Source: CAZLKN01 sp964560135
GTDB taxonomy: Bacteria > Actinomycetota > JAICYB01
DNA length: 21,130 bases
Assembly (NCBI GenBank): GCA_964560135.1
Contig: CAZLKN010000052.1
Span: 1 to 21,130 of the forward strand
Direction: 5' to 3'
Of this stretch, positions 21,059 to 21,130 are shown one piece after another. Position numbers and translations under genes: made by a program. Position 1 is the first letter of the stretch; the number at the start of each line of letters is the position of its first letter. The notes beneath the pieces are model-generated. The model was given only the letters and a program-made list of their open reading frames with translations. It did no database searches and had not been told where the DNA came from.

Positions 21059-21064
21059 TAGAAT
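21059..21064 (+). promoter_or_regulatory. -10 element of the tRNA-Ala gene
   Basis: TAGAAT matches TATAAT at five of six positions and ends 15 nt before the mature tRNA 5' end, leaving a short leader. No matching -35 is seen at the expected distance. Confidence 0.45.
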
Positions 21065-21079
21065 GCGTCTCGGACTTCC

Positions 21080-21130
21080 GGGGGCGTAGCTCAGTTGGTA
21101 GAGCGCTGCGTTCGCAACGCAGAGGTCGGC
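21080..21130 (+). tRNA. tRNA-Ala (anticodon CGC), 5' part, cut by window end
   Basis: The acceptor strand GGGGGCG (21080-21086) is followed by TA, the D-arm GCTC-AGTTGGTA-GAGC, G, and the anticodon stem-loop CTGCG-TTCGCAA-CGCAG. The loop gives anticodon CGC, reading GCG (alanine). The visible part includes the G3 of the acceptor that alanine tRNAs use in the G3:U70 identity pair. The variable loop begins AGGTC. The T-arm and 3' acceptor strand lie beyond position 21130, so the far half is unseen. Confidence 0.92.

Noticed and set aside
21080..21130. tRNA-Ala as an integration (att) site
   Set aside because: The 3' end, where integration would occur, is outside the window, and no integrase or repeated tRNA fragment is seen.

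Overview
The window is very GC-rich, densely coded, and gives no sign of phage, transposon or CRISPR content. A GlpR/SepX-like membrane protein beside a MogA/MoaB gene, paired FadE-type acyl-CoA dehydrogenases, an F420/flavin-type LLM oxidoreductase, a DUF6777 protein and possible leaderless starts (TANNNT 6-7 nt before ATG) all point to Actinomycetota. The class is uncertain. I lean towards a deep-branching environmental lineage such as Acidimicrobiia or a relative, but this is inference.

Layout. Positions 1-956 (+): the 3' end of a MogA/MoaB molybdenum-cofactor gene, then a GlpR/SepX-like three-helix membrane protein with its own promoter. 1058-1086: a bidirectional terminator. 1183-3559 (-): a two-gene acyl-CoA dehydrogenase operon. 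3654-5937 (+): a translin/TRAX-like protein, a 74-aa Cys protein, a membrane-anchored extracytoplasmic protein, and a PNPOx-like protein whose start looks frameshifted. 5944-8596 (-): a TetR regulator, LLM oxidoreductase and patatin-like lipase in a tightly coupled operon. 8597-9032: a non-coding stretch with two 51-nt repeat elements. 9033-10412 (+): a zinc-ribbon/TM/DUF6777/discoidin-like surface protein. 10424-11016 (-): a VapBC toxin-antitoxin pair.

11057-18942 (-) is the most interesting part. It is a six-gene operon in which successive genes overlap by 4 nt or, at the last junction, sit 3 nt apart. In transcription order it encodes a GH2-like hydrolase fused to a GT2 glycosyltransferase; an ABC exporter carrying an N-terminal domain that resembles the N-terminal domain of translation initiation factor IF-2; a GT-like protein; two left-handed beta-helix acyltransferases; and a paralogue of the GT-like protein. 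Together these look like a dedicated pathway that builds, acylates and exports a glycan or glycolipid. I cannot identify the product.

19123-21130 (+): an SRPBCC protein divergent from that operon, a secreted metzincin-type metalloprotease, and the 5' part of a tRNA-Ala(CGC) cut by the window edge.
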